A DNA stretch of 64,000 nt from JBBRCE01 sp038205115 (lineage in GTDB: Bacteria > Planctomycetota > Planctomycetia > Pirellulales > JBBRCE01): assembly GCA_038205115.1 (NCBI GenBank), contig JBBRCE010000025.1, positions 1 to 64,000 on the forward strand, written 5' to 3'. Below the pieces are notes generated by a model that was given only the letters and a program-made list of their open reading frames with translations, had not been told where the DNA came from and made no database searches. This document shows, piece by piece, positions 7,116 through 16,562 of the stretch. Made by a program: the position numbers and the translations under genes. Position 1 is the stretch's first letter. The number at the start of each line of letters is the position of its first letter.

Positions 7116-9887
7116 TCACCAGGCAAATTCTTGCGTCACGACGGCCTTGCCGGATTGGAATTTGATGGGCAGCAGTAACTCCGCATTGCTGCCGCTGGTG
7201 CGCTGCACGGCTTGGACATCGCCACTTTTGACGCGGATTTTGGCAACTCCGTCCACCTGATACCAACCGCCTTCCAAGGCTTTGATCTCTTTGCCAATTG
7301 CGGCCAAAAAGTACATTTCGCTGGTTGGCTTGGCGGCCGAAAGCGTCAACGTACGGGTGAGTTGCACCGGATCGCTGCCGCTGCCAGGTTGCGGAAAATC
7401 GTCAATTTTCACATCGTGGTAGGTGTAGTGGAAGGTTGGCCGGCGCTGCTTGTCCAACTCATAACCGCGGAACTGGTAGCCGGCTTCTTTGCCGACAATA
7501 TGCGGCCAGGACGTGGCGCTGGTGGCCAGTTGCGCAAACGGCGCAACGTCGGCAAACATCACCACATCATCGCCCAGCGGTGGCTGAAAACCTTCGCCGC
7601 GGGCCGTCCAATGGCGACCGGCATCCATGAATGCACCATGCCAAATCAGCGCCAAACGCAAACCGTCGGCATCGAAGGCCAAGTTCTGTTTTTCGGGATA
7701 GCCGACGCCAATCGCCCGCGAGCCGGCGCCTTGGATGAAGTTGCGATAAATGATCGGCTCGTGTTCAGGCAGCAGTTCGATGAACGCGCCGCCCATGCCA
7801 GCCGGAGTCGTGGCCTTCGGACCGTCAGCCAGGTACTGCCACACGGCGTCGATTTGTTTGGCGTTATCGCCATCCAAAATCTTCGGCAGCAAGCTCTTGT
7901 TTTTGTTCGGCCAGGCCGAAGGCATCCGCGTGCCGGGGCGGAAAACTTGCGGGTTCACCAAATATTGATGGAACCATTCTGGCTTGAGCCGCTGCGTCAT
8001 CAGCGTCATATCCATCGCCTGAATGCCTTCGCCTTTGTGCGTGCCAAAGTTGTGGCATTTGACGCAGGCAAAGCCTTTGGAGCCGACCATTGTGCGGCCA
8101 TCGGCTTTGACCTTGGCGTTGCTGGCCACCGCCAGCGTTTGGCCCGTGGATTTGTCGTCCAGTTTTTCTAGCGTGGCGGCTAAGGTTGGCAAATTCGCTT
8201 CGCCAAACTTGGGCATTCGCGTGTTCATATAAGGCCGGTCGCGCGTGCCTTCGGCAAAAATCTTTTTGAACCAGGCGGACGTCAACTTATACCCGACGCC
8301 GGTCAGCGTGGGCGGCAGGCGTCCTTCGTCGCCCATTTCCGGCACGGTGGTCGTGAACCAATCGCGGCGCGAGACTTCGGGTCCGCCGCGGTCCGGCTCA
8401 ACCGAACCGTCTTTGCCGCGCTGATGGCAGGCGTAACAATTGAACGTCTCCAGCGTGTGAATGACCATCTCGCGCGGCTCCGGGGCGGCGCTGACTTTGG
8501 CCAGCGCCGGCAGCGTGACGGCCAACGCGTCGTGCTGCGTTTTACTCAGCGCATAAAACGGAGTTTTAGCGGCGGCCGTAGCCGACGTGCATCCTTTGCC
8601 GGATGTCAGCCCGGCCAATGGTTTGGCTTTGAGCGACGAAGCAATTGCCTTGCCACCTTCGCGCAGTTCGTGGCAACTGGCGCAGCCCAGCGAGGCAAAC
8701 AGACCGCGGCCTTTCTCGACTAAAGCCGGATCGATTTTCAGATCGGGATCGGCCGCCTTGGCCGGCTGCAGGGCGACTAATCCGGATTCGAGCGATTGCC
8801 TGGCAGCGCCTCCGCGGCCTTCGAACTCGCAGTGCAATTCGGCTCCGCCACCGGCCTGAAAATAATCCAGCACCAGCGGATGATTACCGGCGGTCAGCTT
8901 GACCTTGCCGGTCTTCATGCCGGCAGGGTGGACGCCGTCGTGATCGACCACGGGCTGGCCGTCGATCGAAAGCCGGCTGCCATCATCGGACGAAAGATGA
9001 AAGGTATATTCGCCCGTCTTGGCAACGTTGAGTTGCCCCGCAAAGCGAATGGCGAAGTTGTTTGTCTGCTTCGCAACGGTTAAATCCAGACCGTTGCATT
9101 GGCCTTCGCTCGTCGGCTTGAGCTTGTCAAAGTCTGGCAGTTTTTCCCAAGTGCCCTGGTACGTTTTGTACGTCAAATCCGGCGCACCGGCCACGTCTTT
9201 CAAAAAGTAGGTCGCGATGTCTTTGGCTTCCTGGTCGTTCAGATTCGAACTGGGCATTCGCGACGAAGGCCGCACCGCATGCGGATCTTTGAGAAACTTG
9301 GCCAGCGAATTGAGCGAATACTTTTTGCTCGGCGTACCGATTGGCACGCTGGTGATCAGCGGCTGATGATTGGCGCGGCGCGAGTCGTGGCAGGCCGTGC
9401 AACCCACCTGATGAAACAACTGCTCGCCGCGACCCACGGCCGCGGCGTCGGGCGGCGAATCGCTGGGCGGACTGCCGGTGGATGCCAAAAAGTGCGTCAG
9501 TGCCTCGACCTTGGTGTCGCGATCTCCCGGCGCATCGGCCGCCAGCAGGTTGGGCATGGTCGTGCCCGGCTTGGCGGCCTGCGGATCGCTCAAAAACGTC
9601 TTGAGCCACGAACTGCGGACGCGCGAACCCACTGCGGAGAGAATCGGCGCTTGTTTGTTAGAAATGTACGCCGCGGCTGCCGGTTCAACGGCGTGGCACG
9701 ACGTGCAATTCAATTCGCCCACCAACAACTGGCCGCCATGATCCAACTTGGCGTCGGGAACGGTATAAAACCGCTCGAAGGCCGGCACCACTGGCCAATG
9801 CTCGGCCGCAAACAGCGGACCACTCGCCGCCAGAATCAACGAACCCAACGCGACCACACGACAAACTCGCAAGGGAAACCTCGTCAC
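7116..9887 (-). CDS. Five-haem c-type cytochrome with PA14 domain
   Basis: A 923-residue secreted protein. Residues 1-28 are a signal peptide ending near LFAAEH. Five CxxCH haem c motifs begin at about residues 61 (CTSCH), 163 (CTACH), 402 (CASCH), 484 (CYACH) and 608 (CVKCH). Several are followed by MP-type segments (TTMPNL, SRMPSS, TRMPKF, TRMPSA) that could supply axial Met ligands. A PA14-like carbohydrate-associated domain lies between haems 2 and 3 (about 240-370, with YTFHLSSDDGSRLSIDG). The C-terminal 200 residues are a beta-rich domain found in such planctomycete proteins. With the downstream propeller gene it probably forms an electron-transfer pair acting on a polymer or sugar. Confidence 0.85.
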   Translation of the reverse strand: MTRFPLRVCRVVALGSLILAASGPLFAAEHWPVVPAFERFYTVPDAKLDHGGQLLVGELNCTSCHAVEPAAAAYISNKQAPILSAVGSRVRSSWLKTFLSDPQAAKPGTTMPNLLAADAPGDRDTKVEALTHFLASTGSPPSDSPPDAAAVGRGEQLFHQVGCTACHDSRRANHQPLITSVPIGTPSKKYSLNSLAKFLKDPHAVRPSSRMPSSNLNDQEAKDIATYFLKDVAGAPDLTYKTYQGTWEKLPDFDKLKPTSEGQCNGLDLTVAKQTNNFAIRFAGQLNVAKTGEYTFHLSSDDGSRLSIDGQPVVDHDGVHPAGMKTGKVKLTAGNHPLVLDYFQAGGGAELHCEFEGRGGAARQSLESGLVALQPAKAADPDLKIDPALVEKGRGLFASLGCASCHELREGGKAIASSLKAKPLAGLTSGKGCTSATAAAKTPFYALSKTQHDALAVTLPALAKVSAAPEPREMVIHTLETFNCYACHQRGKDGSVEPDRGGPEVSRRDWFTTTVPEMGDEGRLPPTLTGVGYKLTSAWFKKIFAEGTRDRPYMNTRMPKFGEANLPTLAATLEKLDDKSTGQTLAVASNAKVKADGRTMVGSKGFACVKCHNFGTHKGEGIQAMDMTLMTQRLKPEWFHQYLVNPQVFRPGTRMPSAWPNKNKSLLPKILDGDNAKQIDAVWQYLADGPKATTPAGMGGAFIELLPEHEPIIYRNFIQGAGSRAIGVGYPEKQNLAFDADGLRLALIWHGAFMDAGRHWTARGEGFQPPLGDDVVMFADVAPFAQLATSATSWPHIVGKEAGYQFRGYELDKQRRPTFHYTYHDVKIDDFPQPGSGSDPVQLTRTLTLSAAKPTSEMYFLAAIGKEIKALEGGWYQVDGVAKIRVKSGDVQAVQRTSGSNAELLLPIKFQSGKAVVTQEFAW

Positions 9888-10131
9888 GATAAATACGAGA
9901 GAGAATCAACCAGGTGGGCAACAACAGGCAGGAGTGATTCGGCTGCCGACCGTTCTCAGGGCTGCGCGTCGAATCACGCTGCTATATTATTTGAAGGGCA
10001 GAGCGACTGCAAGCGGTGAGCGATTGTCGCGGCGATTTCCACTACGCGCCGCTTTGCCCACCGCCGCAATCTCTGTTACTGTAACGCTGGGCGGCCGGTC
10101 GCCCGCCACGACGATCCGCAGGTTTTTTTCC

Positions 10132-10971
10132 ATGATGTGCCAGCTCACTTTTCGCCGCGCGCTCCTGGTCATGTTTGCGCTGCTGGGCTGGCTCCATTGC
10201 GACGCGATCAATGGCCACTTCGCCCTGGGCCAAGACAAGCAGCCGGACGAAGCGGCCAAGCCGGCCATTCATGGCGCCGTTCCGCTGGGCCTGTCGCCGG
10301 GCGTGCTCACCAAAGTGACGCTGCACGGCGACAAGCTCGATCGGACCAGCAAGGTGACAACCAACGTCGCCGGCGCCACGGTGACGCTGCGCAGCACGAC
10401 CGCGCTGCCGCCACCTGGCAAAAAAGAACCCAAACGTAGCGACGATTCCAAAATCGAAATTGAACTCACGCTACCAGCCGACTTTCTTGGCGAAACTGTC
10501 GAGCTTACGGCCGTTACGCCCGCTGGCGAAACGCCGCCGCGCGCAATGCGCGTGGTCGCCAAGGATCGGCTGGTCGAAGAACGCGAGCCGAACGACGGTT
10601 TTCGCCAAGCCCAAAAAATCCAGCGAGATCAAACCATCGCCGGCGCCATCCAAAACGCGCGCGATGTGGACGTCTTCGCCTACCAGGGCCGCGTAGGCGA
10701 AAAACTGCGTTGCGAAGTTTTTGCAGCCCGATTCGGCTCGCCGCTCGATTCGTTGTTGACCATCTACGATGCCGACACACATGTGATCGGTGTCAACGAT
10801 GATGCGGCCGACACCACCGATTCGCAGTTGCGGGTCACGCTGCCGGCCGATGGCGTTTACTATTTAACGCTCATGGACGCGCACGATCATGGCAGTGCCG
10901 ACCACGTTTATCAGCTCACGGTGACAGCCGAGGCGGCCGCAGCGCTGCCGGAAAAACCGACCTCGCGTTGA
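10132..10971 (+). CDS. Secreted protein with bacterial pre-peptidase C-terminal (PPC) domain
   Basis: The chosen start (ATG 10132, followed by a second ATG) gives 279 residues and puts a signal peptide at the front (FRRALLVMFALLGWLHC). The frame is open for 66 codons upstream, but that stretch has no secretion signal in the right place. Residues about 190-270 are a PPC domain: EREPNDG, a DVDVFAYQGRVGEKLRCEV strand, SLLTIYDAD, and GVYYLTLMDAHDHG. PPC domains are non-catalytic beta-sandwiches normally attached to secreted proteases or other exported proteins. No protease domain is present. The stop overlaps a possible TTG start of fmt, so the two may be cotranscribed. Confidence 0.7.
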   Translation: MMCQLTFRRALLVMFALLGWLHCDAINGHFALGQDKQPDEAAKPAIHGAVPLGLSPGVLTKVTLHGDKLDRTSKVTTNVAGATVTLRSTTALPPPGKKEPKRSDDSKIEIELTLPADFLGETVELTAVTPAGETPPRAMRVVAKDRLVEEREPNDGFRQAQKIQRDQTIAGAIQNARDVDVFAYQGRVGEKLRCEVFAARFGSPLDSLLTIYDADTHVIGVNDDAADTTDSQLRVTLPADGVYYLTLMDAHDHGSADHVYQLTVTAEAAAALPEKPTSR

Positions 10972-10979
10972 AAGCACTC

Positions 10980-11933
10980 ATGCGGATTGTGATGATGGGC
11001 ACCGGACCGTTTGCGGTGCCGACGTTCGAAAAACTGCTGGCATCCGAGCACGGCATCGCGGCGCTCGTCACGCGTCCGCCGCGCGGTCGCAAGCCTGCGC
11101 CGAGCCCGATGCGCGTTATCGCCACCGCTGCTGGCCTGCCGATCTTCGAGCCCGAGAGTATCAACGCCACCGAGTCGCTGGAACTGCTGCGAACTCTGGC
11201 CGCCGATCTCTTTGTGGTCTGCGATTATGGGCAAATTCTTTCGCGCGTGGCGCTGGGCACATCGCGGCTGGGCGGCATCAATCTGCACGCTTCGCTGCTG
11301 CCCCGATATCGCGGCGCGGCGCCCATCAACTGGGCCATTTACAACGGTGATACCGAAACCGGTGTGACCGTCATTCATATGACGCCGGCGCTGGATGGCG
11401 GGCCCTGCCTGGTGCAAGTCGCCACGCCGCTCGGTTCCAACGAAACCGCGCCGCAGGTCGAACAGCGGCTCGCCGTGGTGGGCGTGGACGCCGTGCTTCA
11501 AGCAATCGACTTGCTTCAGCAGCAGGGCAATCATCCGCCCGGCGGTATGCAGGATCAAGCGTTGGCCACGCGCGCACCGCGGTTGACAAAATTTCAGGGG
11601 CTGATCGATTGGGGCCGTTCCGCCCGCGAACTTCACAATCAAGTTCGGGCGTTTCAGCCTTGGCCCGCGAGCTACACGTTTTGCCCATTGCCCGGCGGCG
11701 TGCAGCGATTGATTTTGGAGCAGACGCGGGTGGCTGCGAGCGATAACGCCGCCACGGCGCATCCGCCCGGCACAGTGATTGAAGCTGCGGACGGGCGATT
11801 GATTGTGGCGTGCGGCGCCGGCGCGCTGCAGATTCTCCGCGTCCAACCGGCCGGCAAGCGCCCGATGCCCACTGAAGAATTCCTGCGAGGCAATCATCTG
11901 CCGAGCGGCCTGGCGTTTACGAATCACGAATAA
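10980..11933 (+). CDS. fmt: Methionyl-tRNA formyltransferase
   Basis: A 317-residue enzyme that formylates Met-tRNAi from 10-formyl-tetrahydrofolate. It begins MRIVMMGTGPFAVP, typical of Fmt. The formyl-transfer motif is intact as NLHASLLPRYRGAAPINWAI, with the Asn and His of the active site, followed by GDTETGVTVIHM and LDGGPC. The C-terminal third contains the tRNA-binding beta-barrel (RELHNQVRAFQPWPAS). ATG 10980 is preferred over TTG 10968, which overlaps the upstream stop. The usual partner def (peptide deformylase) is not adjacent. Confidence 0.92.
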   Translation: MRIVMMGTGPFAVPTFEKLLASEHGIAALVTRPPRGRKPAPSPMRVIATAAGLPIFEPESINATESLELLRTLAADLFVVCDYGQILSRVALGTSRLGGINLHASLLPRYRGAAPINWAIYNGDTETGVTVIHMTPALDGGPCLVQVATPLGSNETAPQVEQRLAVVGVDAVLQAIDLLQQQGNHPPGGMQDQALATRAPRLTKFQGLIDWGRSARELHNQVRAFQPWPASYTFCPLPGGVQRLILEQTRVAASDNAATAHPPGTVIEAADGRLIVACGAGALQILRVQPAGKRPMPTEEFLRGNHLPSGLAFTNHE

Positions 11934-11994
11934 ACGTCGATCGCGGCCACAATGTCGGGCCAGAGGCTTGTCCGTCAGAACATCGAACGAAACC

Positions 11995-12936
11995 ATGCTC
12001 AACCAACTTTGCGTCTTTCATGGTGCGGCCTCCGATGCCGAAGCGCGGATTTACGTCCGTGCCGCGCGCGACGATTGGCCCGCCGATGCCCGCTTGAGTG
12101 GCCAGATCATCGGTCCGGATTGCGATTTTTCGCAAACCCTGCCGGCCACGATTCGCCTGGCGGATTGCGGGCCTGGCGAAACGCTACTGGCGCAGGCCAT
12201 TGTGCCCGACCCCTGTTGCTGGACGCCCGAGTTGCCGTTTCTGTATCGCGCACGCGTGGAACTGCGGCAAGGCGACGCGCTGCTGGCCAGCGCCGAGCGC
12301 CTGTTTGGCGTTCGCCGCCTGGGCGTGCATGGGCGAAATCTGATTTACAACGCTAAGCGCTGGGTACTGCGCGGCATTGGCATCGCTGCCGCGGAAATCG
12401 AGCATGGCGATAGCGTTGAACTTCGCGCGCTGGCGGCCACGCTAGTGGTAACGAATCCCAGCGATGCCATTTGCGAGCATGCTAGCCGCCAAGGCTTGCA
12501 GCTGCTGGCCGACTTGTCGCAGTTCGGCGTCACCGAGCGCATCATGCTCGTCGGCGAATTGCAACGCCTTGCGCAGTGGCCCGCGGTGGGCATGGCACTG
12601 CTACCCAACGGTGCGAATTTGCCCGCCAACGTGCAGCGCCTCGCGCCGAATCTGCTGCTGGCCGAAGCTTTTCCTGCCGACCGCCCTGCAAGCCCTTCGC
12701 CTTGGGCGTCGGTTGCCATGTGCGAAGTGGGCGCGATCGAATCGTTTGCCCAACGGCTCGCCGCCTGCCGCTTGCCGTGCATTGCCGCCAGCAGTTTGCC
12801 TAGCGAATCCACAGCGGCACAGCAGCGCGCAAGCTGCGACCGACTGCAAGCCGCACTGGCGGCGATCGGCGACTGCGCCGGATATGTGGTCAACGCCTCA
12901 CAGGATTCCACCCAATTTGCATTTTTCAATTACTAA
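11995..12936 (+). CDS. Orphan GH2-like beta-sandwich protein, no catalytic motifs seen
   Basis: A 313-residue cytoplasmic protein without a signal peptide, starting at ATG 11995. Residues about 60-130 resemble the immunoglobulin-like domain of glycoside hydrolase family 2, with CCWTPELPFLYRARVEL, RLFGVRRLGVHG and WVLRGIG. The rest looks like the start of a TIM-barrel region (PSDAICEHASRQGLQLLADL) but lacks the acid/base and nucleophile segments of GH2 enzymes, and the protein is about half their length. It follows fmt by 61 bases in the same direction. The role is unknown; it could be a sugar-binding or structural derivative. Confidence 0.55.
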   Translation: MLNQLCVFHGAASDAEARIYVRAARDDWPADARLSGQIIGPDCDFSQTLPATIRLADCGPGETLLAQAIVPDPCCWTPELPFLYRARVELRQGDALLASAERLFGVRRLGVHGRNLIYNAKRWVLRGIGIAAAEIEHGDSVELRALAATLVVTNPSDAICEHASRQGLQLLADLSQFGVTERIMLVGELQRLAQWPAVGMALLPNGANLPANVQRLAPNLLLAEAFPADRPASPSPWASVAMCEVGAIESFAQRLAACRLPCIAASSLPSESTAAQQRASCDRLQAALAAIGDCAGYVVNASQDSTQFAFFNY

Positions 12937-13036
12937 TTACTCATTTGCAATTCCGACGCCTTGCTAGCGGTCGCCCACTCGCCGATCCGCACGAATCCAC
13001 TGAGAATTAGTAATTTGTAAATGAAAATTGATAAAT
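12925..13036. repeat. AT-rich imperfect inverted repeat
   Basis: Two AT-rich arms flank a GC-normal core. The left arm (about 12925-12957) contains CAATTACTAATTACTC. The right arm (about 13005-13036), read in reverse complement, contains CAAATTACTAATTCTC. The left arm overlaps the last codons of the GH2-like gene. It could be a small non-autonomous element or a chance AT-rich pair; no coding capacity lies between the arms. Confidence 0.4.
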
Positions 13037-13373
13037 GAGACGCATCCGGCTTCGCCACAACGACGCGTCTCCAGACGCGCGACGGCCTGTTTTTTCTGCC
13101 TAATTGTTAGAACTCGGATTACCGGCAGCCCCGCCAATCGCTAAGATAGTGAGAGGCCGACGGGCGAACAGGAAATCTCGGTTGCGACTGCGGCAGCGTC
13201 GATAAAACCAGATGACGCAAGGACTAACGCGGCGGAGCGTGTCGTTTGCTTCGCTCGCCTTGCGCTTTTGCCCGCAGAGATTGACATTCCGCCAGCAACA
13301 TTCTCACGGCCAGACAAGGCATCGGCCGCAGAGAGTTCAAACTCTTTTTAGCTATCAGGTTAGGCACGCTATC
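13037..13373. other. Leader region upstream of sucA
   Basis: No separate gene is supported. The sucA frame stays open back to 13212, but the protein start signature begins at ATG 13374, so this stretch is probably promoter and 5-prime untranslated region. I see no confident promoter or riboswitch. Confidence 0.4.
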
Positions 13374-16334
13374 ATGCCCGAATTGATTGACCACGTGGAT
13401 CAGTTGAATAGCTCGAGTCTGATTTTTGTCGAAGAGTTATACGCCGAGTATCTTCGCGACCCGGAATCGGTAACTGCCGATTGGCGGCAGTATTTCCAGC
13501 AGCTTGGCGACGGTCAGTCTAGCGCGCCGCAGCGGGTGCAGATTGGCCCTTCGTTTCGGCCATCGAGCATGTTTGCACCGCCAGCGCCGCTGGCTTACAG
13601 CGATAGTCCAGCCAGCACCGCAAAAGTCGCAGCCATTGGCCACAGCAGCGGCAACGGCGCCAGCGCAAACGGAAATGGCGCCACTGAGCACAGCGCCGCC
13701 AGCAACTCCAATGGCCATCAGCATGGCCCGGTGATCGTGCCGCGCGCCGCGCAAGATCCGTTGGACGTGGCCATTTTGCAAGAACGCGTGGATCAGTTGA
13801 TTCGCGCGTATCGAGTGCGAGGGCACATGGTGGCGCTGATCGATCCGCTGGGTCTGCATCGCGATCCGCTACCGGAGTTGGAACCGGCCACTTATAACCT
13901 GACCGAAGCTGACTTGGATCGCACGGTTTCGACCGATTCGATCGAAGGTCCGCAAACCATGACCATTCGCCGCATCGTCGAGCGGCTGCGCAACACCTAC
14001 TGCCGCTCGATCGGCGTGCAGTTCATGCACATGGACGATCTGGCCGTGCGGCTATGGCTGCAGCATCGGATGGAGCGTTGCGAAAATCGGATCACGCTCG
14101 GTCGCAAAGAGCAACTGCGGATTCTCAACCGCCTGACCAACGCGGTGGTCTTCGAAGAATTCATTCAGAAGCGATTTCTCGGCGCCAAAAGCTTCTCGCT
14201 CGAGGGCGCCGAAAGCTTGATACCGCTGCTTGAGATGGCCATCGAAAAAGCCGGTGAAGAACACATCGACGAAATCGTGATGGGCATGGCTCACCGCGGA
14301 CGCTTGAATGTTCTGGCCAACATCATGGGCAAGAGCGCCCAACAGATCTTCCGCGAATTCGCCGACATCGACCCCGAATTGCACATCGGCCGCGGCGACG
14401 TCAAATACCACTTGGGCCATAGCACCGACTGGAAGACCGATAGCGGCCATCGCGTGCATATTTCGCTGTGCTTCAACCCCAGCCATTTGGAATTCGTCAA
14501 CCCGGTGGTGCTGGGGCGTTTGCGTGCCAAACAAGATCGCGTGGGCGATTACGACCGCCAACGCGGCCTAGGCATTTTGATTCATGGCGACGCCGCGTTT
14601 GCCGGCGAAGGCGTCATTCAAGAAACGCTCAATCTCAGTCAGCTCAACGCGTATCGCACCGGCGGCACGTTGCATGTGATTGTCAACAATCAAATCGGCT
14701 TCACCACCAGCCCATCGCAGGCCCGCTCGTGCCAGTACGCCACGGACGTGGCCAAGATGTTGCAACTGCCCATCTTTCACGTCAATGGCGAAGATCCCGA
14801 GGCTGTGGCCCAAGTGGTACGCCTGGCCATGGACTTCCGCGAAGCGTTTCAGCGCGACGTGGTGATCGATATGTACTGCTATCGCCGCCGCGGACACAAC
14901 GAAGCCGACGAACCGGCGTTCACGCAGCCTGATCTGTATCGCGCCATTGAACAACGCAAAACCGTGCGTGAGGGTTATCTGGACTTCCTGCTCGAGCTGG
15001 GCGGTGTCTCGCGCGAAGAGGCCGATCGCATGGCCGACGATCATCGCCAGCAGTTGGATCAAGAACTGTCTGTCGCCCGCAGCCACGATTATCACCACAA
15101 ATTCGAAGCGCCTGGCATCTGGAGTTTGTATGTCGGCGGCCGCGAGCGCGAGGCGGCCGACGTGCCCACCGGTTGCAAGTTGGCCACGCTGCAGGAATTG
15201 CTGACCAAGCAGTCGGAAGTGCCGGCGGACTTTACGCCGCATCCCAAGCTACAGCGGATTTTGGACGAGCGTTGCGAGATGGCTGCCGGAAATCGCCCTT
15301 TGAACTGGGCGGCCGCCGAGTCGCTGGCCTATGCCACGCTGCTGACCCAAGGTTTGACGCTGCGGATGACCGGTCAAGATTGCGAACGCGGCACGTTTAG
15401 CCATCGTCACGCGGTGCTGCACGACGTACACGACGGCCACACGTACATGCCGCTGGCGCATTTGTCGTCCGATCAGGCGCGGATCGAAATCGTCAACAGC
15501 CCGCTCTCGGAGATTGGCGTGTTGGGATTTGAGTATGGCTACAGTCTCGATACGCCCGACGGTCTGACCATCTGGGAGGCGCAATTTGGCGACTTCACTA
15601 ACGTGGCGCAAGTGGTGATCGACCAATTCATCATCAGCGCGGAAGACAAATGGAAACGGCTCTCGGGCCTGGTGATGTTACTCCCGCACGGCTTCGAAGG
15701 CCAAGGCCCCGAGCATAGCAGCGCCCGGCTCGAACGCTTTTTGCAGTTGGCGGCCAAAGACAACATGCAAATTTGCAACGCCACCACGCCGGCGCAATTC
15801 TACCATTTGCTCCGTCGGCAGGTGCTGCGCGAATGGCGCAAGCCGCTGATCGTAATGACGCCCAAGAGCATGTTACGGCATCCCAAAGTGGTTTCTTCGC
15901 TGGAAGAAATGACCGGTGACACCGAGTTCCAACGGATCATCCCGGATCAATCTGGCGGCGATCCGGCGGCAGTGCAGCGCGTGTTGCTCTGTTCCGGCAA
16001 AATTTACTGGGAGCTCGAAGAACAGCGCGCCAGCCTGAAACGCGACAACGTCGCCATCATTCGTCTGGAACAGCTCTACCCGCTGGCCAAAGACCGGCTA
16101 AAAGAACTGCTGGCATGCTATCGCGATGGCACGCCGGTGTTTTGGGTGCAAGAAGAGCCGGAGAACATGGGCGCGTGGCGGTATTTGAAGGTGATTTTTG
16201 GCGATCGGATGTTCGACCGCCTGCCATTTGCAGGTATCTCGCGGGCGACGGCCGCCAGCCCGGCCACCGGTTCGGCCAGCAGCCACCGCCTGGAGCAACA
16301 AGAGATTTATGCAAAATCGTTCGCCGTGGCATAG
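13374..16334 (+). CDS. sucA: 2-oxoglutarate dehydrogenase E1 component
   Basis: A 986-residue thiamine-diphosphate enzyme that decarboxylates 2-oxoglutarate and passes the succinyl group to the lipoyl domain of SucB in the TCA cycle. The start at ATG 13374 gives MPELIDHVDQLNSSSLIFVE, matching the short N-terminal peripheral segment of E1o. A Ser/Asn/Gly/His-rich linker (about residues 85-120) follows. Diagnostic motifs are EEFIQKRFLGAKSFSLEG, MGMAHRGRLNVLANI, GDVKYHLGHS, HGDAAFAGEGV (ThDP-binding) and VIDMYCYRRRGHNEADEP. The C-terminal transketolase-like domain has SGLVMLLPHGFEGQGPEHSS. sucB follows 228 bases downstream; the E3 gene is not in the window. Confidence 0.95.
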   Translation: MPELIDHVDQLNSSSLIFVEELYAEYLRDPESVTADWRQYFQQLGDGQSSAPQRVQIGPSFRPSSMFAPPAPLAYSDSPASTAKVAAIGHSSGNGASANGNGATEHSAASNSNGHQHGPVIVPRAAQDPLDVAILQERVDQLIRAYRVRGHMVALIDPLGLHRDPLPELEPATYNLTEADLDRTVSTDSIEGPQTMTIRRIVERLRNTYCRSIGVQFMHMDDLAVRLWLQHRMERCENRITLGRKEQLRILNRLTNAVVFEEFIQKRFLGAKSFSLEGAESLIPLLEMAIEKAGEEHIDEIVMGMAHRGRLNVLANIMGKSAQQIFREFADIDPELHIGRGDVKYHLGHSTDWKTDSGHRVHISLCFNPSHLEFVNPVVLGRLRAKQDRVGDYDRQRGLGILIHGDAAFAGEGVIQETLNLSQLNAYRTGGTLHVIVNNQIGFTTSPSQARSCQYATDVAKMLQLPIFHVNGEDPEAVAQVVRLAMDFREAFQRDVVIDMYCYRRRGHNEADEPAFTQPDLYRAIEQRKTVREGYLDFLLELGGVSREEADRMADDHRQQLDQELSVARSHDYHHKFEAPGIWSLYVGGREREAADVPTGCKLATLQELLTKQSEVPADFTPHPKLQRILDERCEMAAGNRPLNWAAAESLAYATLLTQGLTLRMTGQDCERGTFSHRHAVLHDVHDGHTYMPLAHLSSDQARIEIVNSPLSEIGVLGFEYGYSLDTPDGLTIWEAQFGDFTNVAQVVIDQFIISAEDKWKRLSGLVMLLPHGFEGQGPEHSSARLERFLQLAAKDNMQICNATTPAQFYHLLRRQVLREWRKPLIVMTPKSMLRHPKVVSSLEEMTGDTEFQRIIPDQSGGDPAAVQRVLLCSGKIYWELEEQRASLKRDNVAIIRLEQLYPLAKDRLKELLACYRDGTPVFWVQEEPENMGAWRYLKVIFGDRMFDRLPFAGISRATAASPATGSASSHRLEQQEIYAKSFAVA

Positions 16335-16562
16335 AATGGTTGCGAAGGCGAATCGACGTACGTCGCTCGCTGGCTGACCGTTACTTGCCGGGGTGTTGGC
16401 ATTTGCATCAATTGCTCGACCATCGCCAGGATTAACACTTGAATCGATAGTTCGATCCGGCGAAACTATTCTTATACCGAGCAGATTCCGCTGACCGCAT
16501 TCGAGCGAGTGCCGGCAAAGCGACGTTTATAAGCCAAACACTACTTTTACTTGTGTGTCGAA

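Noticed and set aside
10911..12002. Minus-strand frame of 363 codons
   Set aside because: It is antisense to fmt, rich in Arg, His and Gln as expected of a shadow frame, and shows no motif.
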